From: Mesodorylaimus sp. YZB2_4
Taxonomy: Eukaryota; Nematoda; Enoplea; Dorylaimida; Dorylaimidae
NCBI GenBank assembly: GCA_030248295.1
Contig: JASANH010000209.1
Coordinates: forward strand, 1-64,000
Direction: 5' to 3'
DNA length: 64,000 nucleotides
In this document: one piece after another, positions 1 through 11,163 of the stretch
Layout of the letters: each line of letters begins with the position of its first letter
How positions within the stretch are numbered: the stretch's first letter is position 1
Notes under the pieces: model-generated
What the model was told of the DNA's origin: nothing
The model's input: the letters and a program-made list of their open reading frames with translations, nothing else
Database searches by the model: none
Program-made: the position numbers and the translations under genes

Positions 1-2324
1 CTGTTTGTTAGCTCGCAATCACGCCAAAGGTCAGCCAAGGCCAATCAACATTAGGGCTATGTTCTTGCACTAGTCGCTTGTCCTCCGAGACTGGAGCACT
101 GCAGATGATCTGGAATGGGTACTCACGTCAGTTGATGAAGAGCATGACGTGGAAGAGAAGGGTTTTACTGTGGCTGAACTCGTATGGCACCACTAGGTTC
201 TAAGCTGAGTCGGGTCTCTTAGCTGAGTAAAGGATCCAAAAGGCAGACTGGGCTTCTCTTGCATGTCAAGAGCTACTGCTTTCAAAAAGCTTATATAACC
301 GGCTTATCGCTAGTTAGGCCCGAAGTATAGTTCGATGCGATGCGGCAATTTAGGGTGACCTGACAATGTAAAAAGATGCCTAAACCGTCGCATCGCAAGC
401 TTACTTGACGCATCGCGTCGAACTATACTTCCAGCCAGTGTACCGAGCCCAGGCAGCGACAAACAGTCTGTATGCAGTAGTACTGCACAAGTAAATAGCT
501 CTTTCACACACTCTCGATTATCCCCTGCTCAATGTCATCTCCTAAGATGGACTGCCTACTGCGCGTAAGGACAGCGCAACTGGCAAAACGAATTTTTGAA
601 GTTATTATATACTGTACCCACAAAAGCACCTGCCCTCATCAGTTCAAACCACACTTCCGAGACAAGGCTATTGATGATTGATTGATCAAGACTTCGTTCC
701 TTGTCGGTCAGTACAAAGTATTTTTGCCTGTTATCTTTCCGCCTACTACATAAAATAGGACTTCGAGAGGGGAACAGGAAGAACGACCTTGCATGCATTG
801 ACCTTCAAATTGAGCTCCAATTAAGCGACGTTTGATGGACTTGGAGAAGTTATATTTTGAGATTACGACGAGATGTTAAAGTTGACAGCCGTGCTGGTAA
901 ACGCGAGATAAAGCTTGGTGTGTGAATACAGATAAAGCCATATTGTTCACCTTCCTCGTGTCTGATTGTGAGCACATAGCACAAACTGGTAGGAAATATT
1001 CTATGGAACAGAGTACAGTTTCGCTAAAGCGCATATCCTTCAGGTTATACTAGCACGGGTGAGAATGTTGTGATATGTGGTCCCCATGTAAAATAAGGTT
1101 GGTATTCTTCGTTTTGCTCAGATCCATATACGCGTTTTTTAAAATGCGAAAATCGAATTTTCGGATAAAGTTAAAATTGCACGCATTTCGCCCGTTTTCG
1201 ACTGTGATGCGCAGGCAGCAGGTCATACTGTAACCGCTGGTTTTTTATCCTAATCGATTCGTTTAGTGTTTCTGCATATTTTTTAATTTGTGATTAAAAT
1301 TACCACAAAAATTGGTGAAGAGTGTTCCAAATACGAATCATTGTCAATTTTCAGGTCCCCAAAACCCAACTCTTTGTTCTCCGGGTATTTTAAATGGTGG
1401 AATATGATTTTTTGCTCGAAATTTTTAGTGATAGCTACGCTAGGACAATATCGACATGAATACTTCCATGCTTTGGCAGATGAATACATCTGCTTTGATT
1501 TTTCTGCGGATCAAAAAGTTTTCATTATTTATTTGTATGTATTAATTTTCAGACATCAATAAAAAATTATCGCGCCTCTCCTTTTTTGTTAGTGTATGAA
1601 AGTTTATTGCCATCCCGAGTGCCGGTGGGTGTAAAACTCTTGCCATTGAATCGTTTACAGTTCCAGCACCAAAATGGGAGCACAAAATGTAAACATACGC
1701 CACATTCTTGCTCACCTAACATTGATATAGGCTATTTGGCGGAAGCACTGATTTATTTCAAAAATCACGAGTAAGGTCGAATACGTTGTTAAATCTCAAA
1801 GAAACTGAGAAAAAATAAGACCCCCTATTTTTCTCTGTTACTGAACATCCTTTGCGGTTACAGTACTCTGCTATCCTGCGCATCACAAGCAAAAGCGCGC
1901 GAAGTGCGTGCAATTCAACTTTCTCCGAAAATTCGACTTTCGCATTTTTACAAACAGGGATCGGATCTAAGCAAAACAGAGCAAAACAACCCACCTTCTA
2001 CAAGGTTACCCACCTGTGCTACTATAGCATTCAGCTGGACTACTTGCTGGCTATAAATAGTGGCCTAAGCCAGCATTATGCGTGCTTTCGAGAAACCAGG
2101 CACAGATATCGATTTTCAAACCCTAAACCCTAAAACCGGATTGAGAGAGATTTTGGGACCCTTAAAAGTTTTTTAAGACTAAAATCAACTGATTTATGCT
2201 AGGCGGCTATAGATTTTCGGAACATAACGATATTTGATGCGCGAAAGAAATTTTTTAGAATGAGTTGACGGATTACGATAAAGATTTGTTTGCTGACGGT
2301 ACTAACTGATCGTACGGGCGGACC
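1..2324. other. no recognisable gene
   Basis: I see only short unsupported open frames and AT-rich sequence here. No family motif, splice-consistent exon chain or clear repeat was recognised. Confidence 0.4.
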
Positions 2325-2483
2325 GGCCCCGTGTCCTGGTGGGTTCGGCGTCTGCCTCTCACTCCAGGTGCGCAGTTACGGGCGAGTGTTCGACTCGATC
2401 ATTTCGTGTAAAATGTGTCCCTTCACCCTCGAGTGCGCATGAGCGTTTGGTGATGTGGTAAAACATGAACATGAACATGAACC
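2325..2483 (+). repeat. tRNA-derived SINE, diverged copy
   Basis: It shares the layout of the better copy at 2752: a tRNA-like head with CTGCCTCTCACT and a degenerate B box (GTTCGACTCGA), then a tRNA-unrelated body with CCCTCGAGTGCGC. It ends in a short repeat of ACATGA units. The A box is weak, so this is an old copy. Confidence 0.6.
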
Positions 2484-2751
2484 AACGTAGGACTAAACGC
2501 TAGGAAAATAATGATGACCTGATAGTACACCATGGCTTTCCGCATGCATACCTGCCTTGTGCCATACATTGCATCAGGCTCCGTGGCTGGCCTTACACGC
2601 TTAGCTTTGGGCGACTCACCCAATTCTCTTGAATGGAAAATCCAAACGGGAAGAAGATCAGGAAGGACTCTCCCTTCTCGCCCAATATCCTCCTGGGACA
2701 AAGGTGCTGGCTCAGGACTCCCTGGTGTGAAGGTGCTCCTAATGGACCGTC

Positions 2752-2928
2752 GCGGGGTCGTGGCCTAGCGGGTTAAGGCGTCTGCCTCTCACGCTTGGTG
2801 CGCACTTACAGGGGAGGGTTCGACTCCCGCCTCGGTACAAAATGATTGTCAATTATGTGTTCCTTAGCCCTCGAAAGCGCCTTATGGTGCTTGGCTATGG
2901 ATAAAGTATGACATGACATGACATGACA
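2752..2928 (+). repeat. tRNA-derived SINE, reference copy
   Basis: The head has a pol III A box (TGGCCTAGCGGGTTAAGG) and B box (GGTTCGACTCC), as in a tRNA gene. The body contains TTAGCCCTCGAAAGCGC and TTGGCTATGGATAAAGT. The 3' end is a tandem ATGAC tail. Other copies lie near 2325, 28069 (minus), 34457, 36011, 37113 and 37223 (minus), with a head fragment near 48839. The family is therefore active or recently active in this genome. SINEs of this kind are copied by a partner LINE. Confidence 0.85.
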
Positions 2929-3006
2929 ATGGACGCAGAGGGAGCCTATCGTGAGAGCTGGGCACCTCACGGCCTCACTCACACTATGTCTGCTGACCGG
3001 CTGGGC

Positions 3007-3037
3007 AAAAATGGTTGGAAGTCTTCCAACCATTTTT
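3007..3037. repeat. near-perfect 31-bp palindrome
   Basis: Two 15-bp arms, AAAAATGGTTGGAAG and its complement, are separated by one base. It could form a hairpin. I see no role for it. Confidence 0.7.
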
Positions 3038-3039
3038 TG

Positions 3040-5007
3040 GTTCCAAATGGGGCAGATATTGAAAAAAACTTCGCTCGCTCGATGCTTCGAAAGGGAAAGG
3101 GTGATAACTGTTGCCTGGACTGTTGACAATTCAACGCTGCCTGGAGGCCGCCTTGAATTTTATTTACGTATAAGGCCAAGCAAAGTTATTAAGTGAAGAA
3201 TTCTCATCTGGTATAGTCAATTACGTCCATCGGCGAGGGCGGCTGAAGCGCCGAAGATGAATCAGCAACCAGCATAGTGACTCTGAGGTGTTCCCATGAC
3301 CAAAACGATCGAAACACAGCCGCCGATGCTAAGTCCCCTGGACTCGACTACTGAAATTACGGGGAAAAGTGGGTCAAAGATGTGCTTGGGAAATGAGCGT
3401 GGCAAAAATCGGCGAACCGAGTAAGTGGTTTCTGTTGCATTGCATGTGATTCCTTTCTTACCTGACCTGTTTGTTATTTTGTAACGTTGGAGAAGGTAGA
3501 GAACATTGTCTTGAACGGTCACGAAAATCGTACCCCATTAGCACCCACACCCATTTTTGCCATTACTTTTCGAATTTAGTATTCCTTATCGGATGGTGGA
3601 TCCCTTCTACGACTGAAGGACCCGTGCGTACGAACATCCTTAGTTGCTTTGGATCAGAAAATACCCTAACCTGTACATTTTTTACTTTCTAGATACCGTT
3701 CTAACTCCAGAATTGGAAACGCTCATCCTGCATCTCCAAGGGTTTGAATTACCCAGACAGAAGTTTCACATGGTTGACTGTGAGTTGAGCCAAATTTCAA
3801 ATCAAATCGAATTGATGTTGTCAGGTTTCAGTCTGGTCTCAATGTATCAGTTGATTCATGCGATAGGTGTGATCAGGTTTCAGTGTGATCTTATTGTTGT
3901 CCTGATGGTGAGACTCTCTACGAAGTTGATAATGCCGTGTTGGCTATCAGTTTCTACTGGCTCTGTTGTTGAATAAAATGCAGTTGTGAACAGAGCTTGT
4001 TGTAACACAAACAGCTGTGTGTGCAGTAGTAGGTGCTCTGCGTAGTCTGGAAATATAAGCTCCGAAAATATAAGCGCGTAGAATAACAATTACATGCTGA
4101 GAAAAAACATATTTATAGGTTATTTAACATAAAAAAATATTTCCGCTTGAATTCATTAATTCTTCATGATTTTGTCGGCAGTTCACTCAAAACACACCAA
4201 TTTTCAGTTTCAAAGCTTTTTCCTTGGTGTTCTTCCAATAGCGCACACTTGGAGGTACAGACTACAGGCCTCTGCTCGAAAAAGTACATGCTACCTGCTA
4301 CGCGCTACATTCTACACGCCAAGTATGAAGGACCGCTACAGGCTACCCGACTGCAGGCTACAGGCACAGCTCAACGCTACATGAGAAGTAGGTTCCGCGC
4401 CTGAGGCACGTGGCTGCTTGCGACCTGCAACCCAGGACGGAGGATGGTGTAGGGTTGTGAGGTGCAGTCACAGTCACGCAACCTGACAAGGCTTGTGAGC
4501 CTGACGAATCAGCTTGTGAGTGTCGAGGCTAGTTCATTACCACGGTCACTACGCCAGCACAGTCAAGGCTCACGCAGAGCGGATGTCGGCCACACACGCT
4601 GGTCGGGGGGAGAAGAACTGATCTCTGATTTGGTGGGCCGATCGAAGAGGGCCTCTATGTAGGCGACCCTCAGTTCAGGAACTAGTCGTGCCAATCTCTC
4701 AGAACGATACGAGCCAAGTCCAGCGCGACCTCTCGGTCTCGCTCCGGCCCTGACAAGGAGGATAATCAATAGTCTGCGCGACCATCGCACACTTATCGAT
4801 GTATTAAACCTGAGGCACCTATTAAACGAGTACTAAACTTTTTGCTGCGACTTCCTGCCGCAAAAAGCTTGCGTATTTGATGGCATAACCGAAATTTCTT
4901 ATCACCTGCTCGCATCTGATCTCCAGCATCCTCCGAATCAGATGCAAGCAGGGAGACTGGCTTCTTCATGCTTATCAGTGACCGATTGAGGCAATGGCTT
5001 CAAACAT
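3040..5007. other. no recognisable gene
   Basis: Only short overlapping open frames occur. Around 4285-4385 there is a loose run of GCTAC and TGCAGGC words, which looks like degenerate simple sequence. Nothing else is supported. Confidence 0.35.
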
Positions 5008-5605
5008 CTGAGGCCGTACCACAGAAAGCAGGTAGGGGGGTACCTTTTGGCAAAGATAGGCCTGCCTGGAGGTAGAGACAGGGCTATCCTCACCCTTACC
5101 AGTACCACAGAAAGAGCAGCTAGAGGGAGCCAACTGGTAGAGGTAGATGTCTACCCCTATCATTTGGCTACCCTGCTCTAGAGGAGGGTAGTCAACGGGT
5201 AGGGAAAGAAATCAATACGAAAGAGCGCCCAAAAGATCGGACGGCTGCGCAGGATGATAGACAGTGGGTAGGATAAGATAGTCGACCTATCTAAATGCGG
5301 AAGGATGTCAGCCTTTCTCCGTGGCAGCCATGGCTATTTTATGTGTTGCCGCCACTGATAATGGGTAGAAAAACGTGTTTCCTTCCAAGTGCAGACTTAT
5401 TAGCGGAGTTTCACAGCAAACGTAATGAATTGCTGGCAGCAAAGATCAGGTAGTTCTATCTTTTCCCTATCCACATTTAAAGGTGGCGGTAGGCCTGTCT
5501 CTACCTCCTCCCGTTACCAATTGGTAATCCTATCTTTTGGCACCCCCTACCTCTTCCAAACGGTACTGCCCTACCTCTATCTGCTTTCTGTGGTACGGGT
5601 CCTGG
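5008..5605. mobile_element. long-TIR non-autonomous element, copy 1
   Basis: The ends are complementary. The left starts TGAGGCCGTACCACAGAAAG and the right ends CTTTCTGTGGTACGGGTCC. Inside each arm are several GGTAGAGACAGG and GGTA-rich words, so the arms pair over more than 100 bp with gaps. There is no transposase. A second copy lies inverted in intron 2 of the cadherin gene (59755-60180). Two copies with the same ends show it is a mobile family. The superfamily is unknown to me. Confidence 0.75.
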
Positions 5606-5817
5606 TAGCAATTCGGGTAGGTGGTAGCTTGAATACGTCTTTCGCCCTCATCCCACAAGCCTTCAGTGGATTCAGATCAACATACTGTCCAGCCCAATGC
5701 GTGATATTGACCTTGCTTTGCCTTGGAGCATTGCTTTGCGTGAGCTTAGGAGTGCTTCAGGCTGTTCTCTTGGCGAAAGATCAAACTGTCTCAATGTACT
5801 TGGTGCCACACTATGTA

Positions 5818-5935
5818 CGTTGAGGTGGATACACTCACAGGTGGAGGTGATACATTGAGGTTGAGGTGGAGGTGGTACATTGAGGTGGATAAACTCACAG
5901 GTTGAGGTGGTTGATGTAACAGGTTGATGTAATGG
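5818..5935. repeat. minisatellite, left fragment
   Basis: There are three to four degenerate copies of a 35-bp unit containing GAGGTGGATACACTCACAGG and TGAGGTGGTACATT. It is the same unit as in the long array at 9164-9816, on the other side of the LTR element. Confidence 0.8.
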
Positions 5936-5941
5936 GCGCCA

Positions 5942-6129
5942 TGTAATGTACACGGACCCTCGGTATGAGCGACCGTTTTACTAGCCCGCTACATTATGAG
6001 TGAATAAGCCTCCTACCAAAGCTCACCTACCAAGCGCCTTGATTCTCTTCCAACACCAGGAGCTAACATTCTCAAGAGCATAGCTAATAGCGTACTCATA
6101 TGCGTATCGTTGAAACTTAATATATCACA
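5942..6129 (-). repeat. 3' LTR of the gypsy-type element
   Basis: It is nearly identical to 8958-9163 over the first ~100 bp and the last ~60 bp. The two differ in a middle segment near 6042-6082, where the right copy is about 20 bp longer. Confidence 0.85.
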
Positions 6130-6142
6130 TATCTCCCCCAAT
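6130..6142 (-). other. polypurine tract of the LTR element
   Basis: Minus-strand ATTGGGGGAGATA abuts the start of the 3' LTR, where plus-strand DNA synthesis is primed in LTR elements. Confidence 0.65.
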
Positions 6143-8139
6143 AAAATATGCCTTCAGCTTCCGCTCTCTTGATAACCTCTTCAAACACGCGGCTCCGTGA
6201 TCAACATTTGCATCCCGATGATCACACGCTCGTTTCTGCCACCCATTTCCACTGCCGCTTCTCTTCCTTCGCACGTGAGCTCCTTTCCCAGACTGCACAC
6301 CTCTCGCCTTCGCATACCTCCAAGCTGTACGAGGACGAACCATTTTCCACGCCCAAAGCGTACTGCGCCACAGACTGAGCAAATCCATAGGTCCTTCAAC
6401 TGACTCACCAGGTCTACATCCCCATGGGTGTACCGCCGCAAGGTATCCAAAACCTGTCTCGTTCATTTGACGGTTTTCTCTTTCCCACAGTGCTCAGCTC
6501 TGAGAGGATCTGGTCATGTTCCTCCATCTCTTGAACACGTCGTTGAGACTTGCCTGTCCTCTAATCTCTTCCACGTTGTAAGCTGTGATAGGTTTGTGAA
6601 TAATTGTGTGAAGTCCCCAAACACTCCGATTGGTTCCCAAAAAGAGGTAGCGGAAGTATGGTCCCATTGACAATCGAGCCGTCCCGTTCGTCCCTCGTAA
6701 CCCATACCTGCCCGTCATCGATTCAGGTGTTTTCTTCCACCAAGTGACACTGTCTGGTTCTCCACTCCCAAAAATTATCGACGTTTTTGGATCGAACCCC
6801 ACCGCCATAGGCCAATCGCGTACCTATCGGATCTCCTTTACACGATGCTTCGGCATAGGCAAGAACACGAGACCCCCCGCAGTCCAACATCCAATCGTTC
6901 CAGCAGCCTAGCCATTCTCTGTCCCAGCTCTCCTCTCCACGTGCTCCTGATGCGCGAAATCAGATCCATGTTCTGCATTTCCACCATCATGTTGCACGTT
7001 GACCAAAATTTCGCCATTCCCCGTTACTCTCGTTCCAGCGCACTCCAGCCTGAACTGCCAGCTCCGGTCGCTTTCTGCGCCGCTCCACCTCCAGTGCGCT
7101 TGTCTTCTCTCGCCTTATGCGCTGATGTGTGTAGTGGTATAGCGTAGACGTAGTGGAATTCCTTGATCCGTCATACCGCTTTCGTTCCATCGACATCGTT
7201 CGAGTGTCCCGTTCCTCTGGATCCCAAGTAAGGCAGTCTTCCTGCTAAACTTCCCTTTCCACCAGTTTCCCTCATCTCTTCCATTGAACACTCGCATGCC
7301 TCTGCCCGTTTTTCCCAAATGAGCATTGCCCCTGTTGACAGTACGCATGACCGTTTCGACTTGCAAGCCGCTGTATTGCCCAAACTGGATCGACCGCCTC
7401 CGTGCATAAACACCTTTCCCTTCACCAAGAAGCAGTTCTCCGTAGAGCCTCACCCATTTGCAGCAGTTCCATGGCAAACCTACGTATACGGTGGTTCGAC
7501 CTGGTTGCTTGTGCGCATTACATCAGTTCCACCCATCAGTAAGCCAGCCTGACAGCGCTTGTTCCGGATCATGGTACGACATTCCGCCTCTGACATGCCA
7601 ACCGTGTCGTGCGCATGTCGTGGTCGTAGTTCCACTTCAGAAAGTTTGTCCAAGCCGATGCCGGGTCCTCACCTTCATGCATCTCCAAGCCGTAACCAAA
7701 CTTTGCAATGTTCACCTTGTAAAGATGACCGTTCCCTCGTCGGGCTGCTCCAGTTTCGTTGGGGCCGTTCACCCAGCGCGTCTGACACAATCCAAGAACC
7801 CTCATCCCTGGCTATCGCAAATCAGTGGTCGAAATCCTGTTGCCGCCTTGTCGCCCCACCAACACGCCATCTACCAAGCATGAGCCAAGGAGCCAACCAA
7901 TCCTTCCTCCACGCTTGCACGCTTGTGTGGACGAAACACTGTCCTTGTGTTTCCTGGCCAATTTGTTGCTGCCAGTTCCAACTGCATTGATGTTGCTCAC
8001 GAAAAACTGCGGTGTGTAGAAGTCTTTCTCCCACTCGTCGTCGTCTATGTACCATTGCCACCCCTGTTGTGGATAAACCCCCTTGCCCTTACCATTCTTA
8101 TCATAACTGCCTTGCCACTCACGCAAACTCGTCCAAAGT

Positions 8140-8931
8140 GATCCAACTACCCATTCGTTGCAAGCCTTTCCAAGTGCTGACACTTCTCCTCGTCTTTGTG
8201 AAGCTTTACCCGCATTTGAAGCAGTCAACTCCTTTCTTCAACCGTCGTGGTCAGAAGATGCACCTTTCTTTGACTTGGGCGTTCCATCCTTTCTGTGCAA
8301 GCGACTCACCATTCCTTCCTTGCCACTGCCCATCTCCTGTAGGCGTTTGTGTTGCAGCGAGGCGCTTCCAGAATGATGCCGTTGCCTCCACTTGGGCCAA
8401 TGTTGCATCCAGCGTAGGATGTTGCTTGAACAGTTCCTTCTGCCACGCGTGTTGTTGATGCCAAGAAACAGCTGGTCTCATCCTTTCATCTAACGTGTCC
8501 AAAGTTACAGTTCCCAGCAATTCCCCTCAAGCTGTTGATCCACATCGCGACCGTCTCCTCCTCCTTCCTGATCTCGCACATCGCACACGTTCCGCCATCG
8601 CACAACCTGCTTCCGGTAGTACCCTTCCAGGGCTGCTTTCAGATCGTTGTACGTTTGTTGAGAACCTCCCCCGACGAAAAATCACCAGAACTTTGAACGC
8701 ATCCGGGCCAATACTGGTCAAGAGCAGGGACCTCTTTGCTTGCGCATTCGCCTCCCCCTCGATTCCAAATCGTACCAGTTCCAATTCAAATCGTTGAATG
8801 TAGTATTGATAATCCTCGTCAGTAGGATCGAACTTATCGAACCGAAATCTACGAACTCGCTCCAAACGGTCAGCCTCGGCCATTCCCAAAGAATGGTCCA
8901 AAAGGTATACAATTCCAGAATCTGGCTCCAC
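8140..8931 (-). pseudogene. gag-like reading frame of the LTR element, broken
   Basis: An open stretch from 8931 has FDPTDEDYQYYIQRFE and KRSLLLTSIGPDAFKVL, the pattern of the capsid region in Ty3/gypsy gag proteins. It continues in another frame at 8520-8251 (TLDTLDERMR, TLAQVEATASFWKRLA). A zinc-knuckle start, CFKCG, lies at about 8208-8225, with the rest in a shifted frame. At least two frame shifts and a stop separate these parts, so no single protein is made. The downstream part (7.4-8.1 kb) may include remains of the protease, but I cannot prove it. Confidence 0.7.
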
Positions 8932-8939
8932 CAGAAGTC

Positions 8940-8957
8940 CACAGTCGACGTCGCCAA
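8940..8957 (-). other. primer-binding site of the LTR element
   Basis: Minus-strand TTGGCGACGTCGACTGTG directly follows the 5' LTR. Position and the leading TGGCG fit a tRNA primer site. The tRNA was not identified. Confidence 0.55.
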
Positions 8958-9163
8958 TGTAATGTACACGGACCCTCGGTATGAGCGACCGTTTTACTAG
9001 CCCGCTACATTATGAGTGAATAAGCCTCCTACCAAAGCTCACCTACCAAGCTGGCCTGTGATTCAGTCTTCCAACTACTGACAGGAGACTAAACAATGTA
9101 CGGTGCAAGAGCATAGCTAATAGCGTACTCATATGCGTATCGTTGAAACTTAAATATATCACA
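8958..9163 (-). repeat. 5' LTR of the gypsy-type element
   Basis: Direct-repeat partner of 5942-6129. On the plus strand it runs from TGTAATGTACACGG to TATATCACA, and the minisatellite array begins immediately after it. Confidence 0.85.
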
Positions 9164-9816
9164 TACATTGAGGTGGATACACTCACAGGTGGAGGTGGTA
9201 CATTGAGGTGGATACACTCACAGGTGGAGGTGGTACATTGAGGTGGTACATTGAGGTGGATACACTCACAGGTTGAGGTGGTACATTGAGGCAAATACAC
9301 TCACAGGTTGAGGTGGTACATTGAGGTGGTACATTGAGGTGGATACACTCACAGGTTGAGGTGGTACATTGAGGTGGATACACTCACAGGTGGAGGTGGT
9401 ACATTGAGGTGGATACACTCACAGGTTGAGGTGGTACATTGAGGTGGATACACTCACAGGTTGAGGTGGTACATTTAGGTGGATACACTCACAGGTTGAG
9501 GTGGTACATTTAGGTGGATACACTCACAGGTTGAGGTGGTACATTGAGGCAAATACACTCACAGGTTGAGGTGGTACATTGAGGTGGTACATTGAGGTGG
9601 ATACACTCACAGGTTGAGGTGGTACATTGAGGTGGATACACTCACAGGTGGAGGTGGTACATTGAGGTGGATACACTCACAGGTGGAGGTGGTACATCGA
9701 GGTGAATACACTCACAGGTTGAGGTGGTACATTGAGGTGGATACACTCACAGGTGGAGGTGGTACATTGAGGTGGATACACTCACAGGTGGAGGTGGTAC
9801 ATTGAGGTGAATACGC
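9164..9816. repeat. 35-bp minisatellite array with higher-order period
   Basis: About 18 units contain GAGGTGGATACACTCACAGG followed by TTGAGGTGGTACATT, or the GGAGG variant. Variant units carrying GGCAAATACAC recur about 258 bp apart (9291 and 9549) with roughly 120 bp of identical context, so multi-unit blocks were duplicated. Both strands are open in some frames because the unit lacks stops, but this is not coding. Confidence 0.95.
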
Positions 9817-10392
9817 GCACAGACGGGTGGATTTCGCAATCTTAGGCTCTGCGCATCGTGTGAAAAGTCTCGCTCGGGCTTGTTTACTCGTAGTTTCAGA
9901 CTTTCTCCCGCCGCCAGCTACAGCAGGTCCCAGCCGAATAAATTCTTTTCCTTTATATCCAGATATTATTTCTGTATTAGCATTCGACGACCTCAGGGTC
10001 CGCTGCGCGTCTTCTTTTCCGTCCATAGTTTTTCTTCAAAATTTGAGGAGATTATCAAGTGCAGGTTCGTTATGATGCATCAGATTCTTGTTAGCGCGAA
10101 TTGTCGTTCCATGTTCATGGGGAGACGTGGTGCGGTCACAGCAAACTGCTCACGTCCTGAAGCATGCGCAGAAATCTGTACCGTGTGAACAGTACAGAAC
10201 GGACCTACCTGAATTACAAATTCCATATCTTATCCCCAAACAGAACCAAAAAACTTTCGCGTTAGAAGGAAACACAACTACCCTTAAAAAGGTTAATTTT
10301 TCTAAATATCGCTGATCACATATTCTATTATCACACAACGGGACGTAGTTCCGATTCTTTGATGACGATAATGCAGCGACGTGGCACCGAAA
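9817..10392. other. no recognisable gene
   Basis: This lies between the minisatellite and the stop codon of the membrane-protein gene. It probably includes that gene's 3' untranslated region. No clear AATAAA was seen on the minus strand. Confidence 0.4.
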
Positions 10393-11163
10393 TTATAGTC
10401 GAAATTTGTTCATTAGCCAAATTTTTAACGTTTTGACCATTTTCCAGATTTCGATCATGCCGATGAGATGAATGAGAACTTCGACGAAGTTGATGAGATA
10501 GTTGACCACGATGAGCATTTCGATGAGGCCTCCCATGTAGGGAGGATAATAGCTCGTCGGATACATACTGCCGTAAGTGGTGTACGTCAGGCCGAGGTCC
10601 CTGCCTGGGATAATTGAAGCCATGAATAAGATGACGATGTACCACAGCGTGAACGAGATACTAGCAAAATATACCAGCACAAAGTGATTGATGAAATCCT
10701 TTTCTTTGATCAAATCGATAAAGCCGAAGACGACGCGATACATGTTGAACAATAGGCAAAGCAGGATCACGACGATTACGAATATCGGCCACGAACTGAC
10801 GCAGTGACACTTGCTCGTATCGAGCTTGATCCCTTTCGAACTCAATTCTTTAGCAGCCAGTTCGCAATGGGCGATTTTGCGCATGCTCGAAGAGATGCGA
10901 GTTTTCGGTGGAAGATGCCAGGCGCTGATCAACTGCTCTTCGGTCACGTTGAAATTGGGCGACGGCGTGTTGCAGGCGAAGTTGACCATGTTCAATTTCA
11001 TGGAGAACGGCCATTCGCCAGTTATGTTACTCGAGTTGGCGTCGTTTTTTATGTAAGCCGGCGGCTCCCGCGTGTAGATTTGATCCGAAAATATGCTGGT
11101 CAATATGATGACGGAATTGATCGAGACGATCAAATTGATCAATTTGTGAAATAACGGATGCAT
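10393..11163 (-). CDS. uncharacterised four-span membrane protein
   Basis: This is a single uninterrupted frame of 256 codons. Four hydrophobic segments are visible at about residues 8-25, 125-149, 160-184 and 211-240. Between the first two is a ~100-residue loop with four cysteines (64, 100, 119, 121) and three N-glycosylation sequons (N43, N46, N72), so the loop is probably extracellular. The tail after the last span is short and basic. The first span could act as signal anchor. I do not recognise the family; it lacks the CCG motif of tetraspanins. The length, charge layout and codon pattern argue for a real gene. It could be a single-exon gene or the main exon of a longer one; the first ATG gives a sensible start. 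Confidence 0.75.
   Translation of the reverse strand: MHPLFHKLINLIVSINSVIILTSIFSDQIYTREPPAYIKNDANSSNITGEWPFSMKLNMVNFACNTPSPNFNVTEEQLISAWHLPPKTRISSSMRKIAHCELAAKELSSKGIKLDTSKCHCVSSWPIFVIVVILLCLLFNMYRVVFGFIDLIKEKDFINHFVLVYFASISFTLWYIVILFMASIIPGRDLGLTYTTYGSMYPTSYYPPYMGGLIEMLIVVNYLINFVEVLIHLIGMIEIWKMVKTLKIWLMNKFRL

Larger units (their letters stand above)
5942..9163 (-). mobile_element. Ty3/gypsy-type LTR retroelement, decayed and short
   Basis: Two direct long terminal repeats (5942-6129 and 8958-9163) enclose about 2.8 kb. Read on the minus strand, the LTRs start TGTGATATA and end ACATTACA, the usual TG..CA form. Just inside the 5' LTR is a primer-binding-like TTGGCGACGTC, and just inside the 3' LTR a purine tract ATTGGGGGAGATA. 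The interior has gag-like sequence at 8.2-8.9 kb, broken by stops and shifts. I found no reverse transcriptase or integrase motif. Full elements are usually 5-7 kb, so this is either a deleted copy or a non-autonomous one. I could not find a clear target-site duplication. Confidence 0.85.

Noticed and set aside
8010-8070. A minus-strand YIDD word that looks like a reverse-transcriptase active site
   Set aside because: It lies right after the zinc-knuckle region in the gag part, with none of the flanking polymerase motifs, so it is chance.
9164-9816. Regular repeats resembling a CRISPR array, and long open frames coding a CECIHLNVPP-type repeat
   Set aside because: The units are contiguous with no unique spacers, in animal DNA. 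The frames are open only because the unit has no stop.
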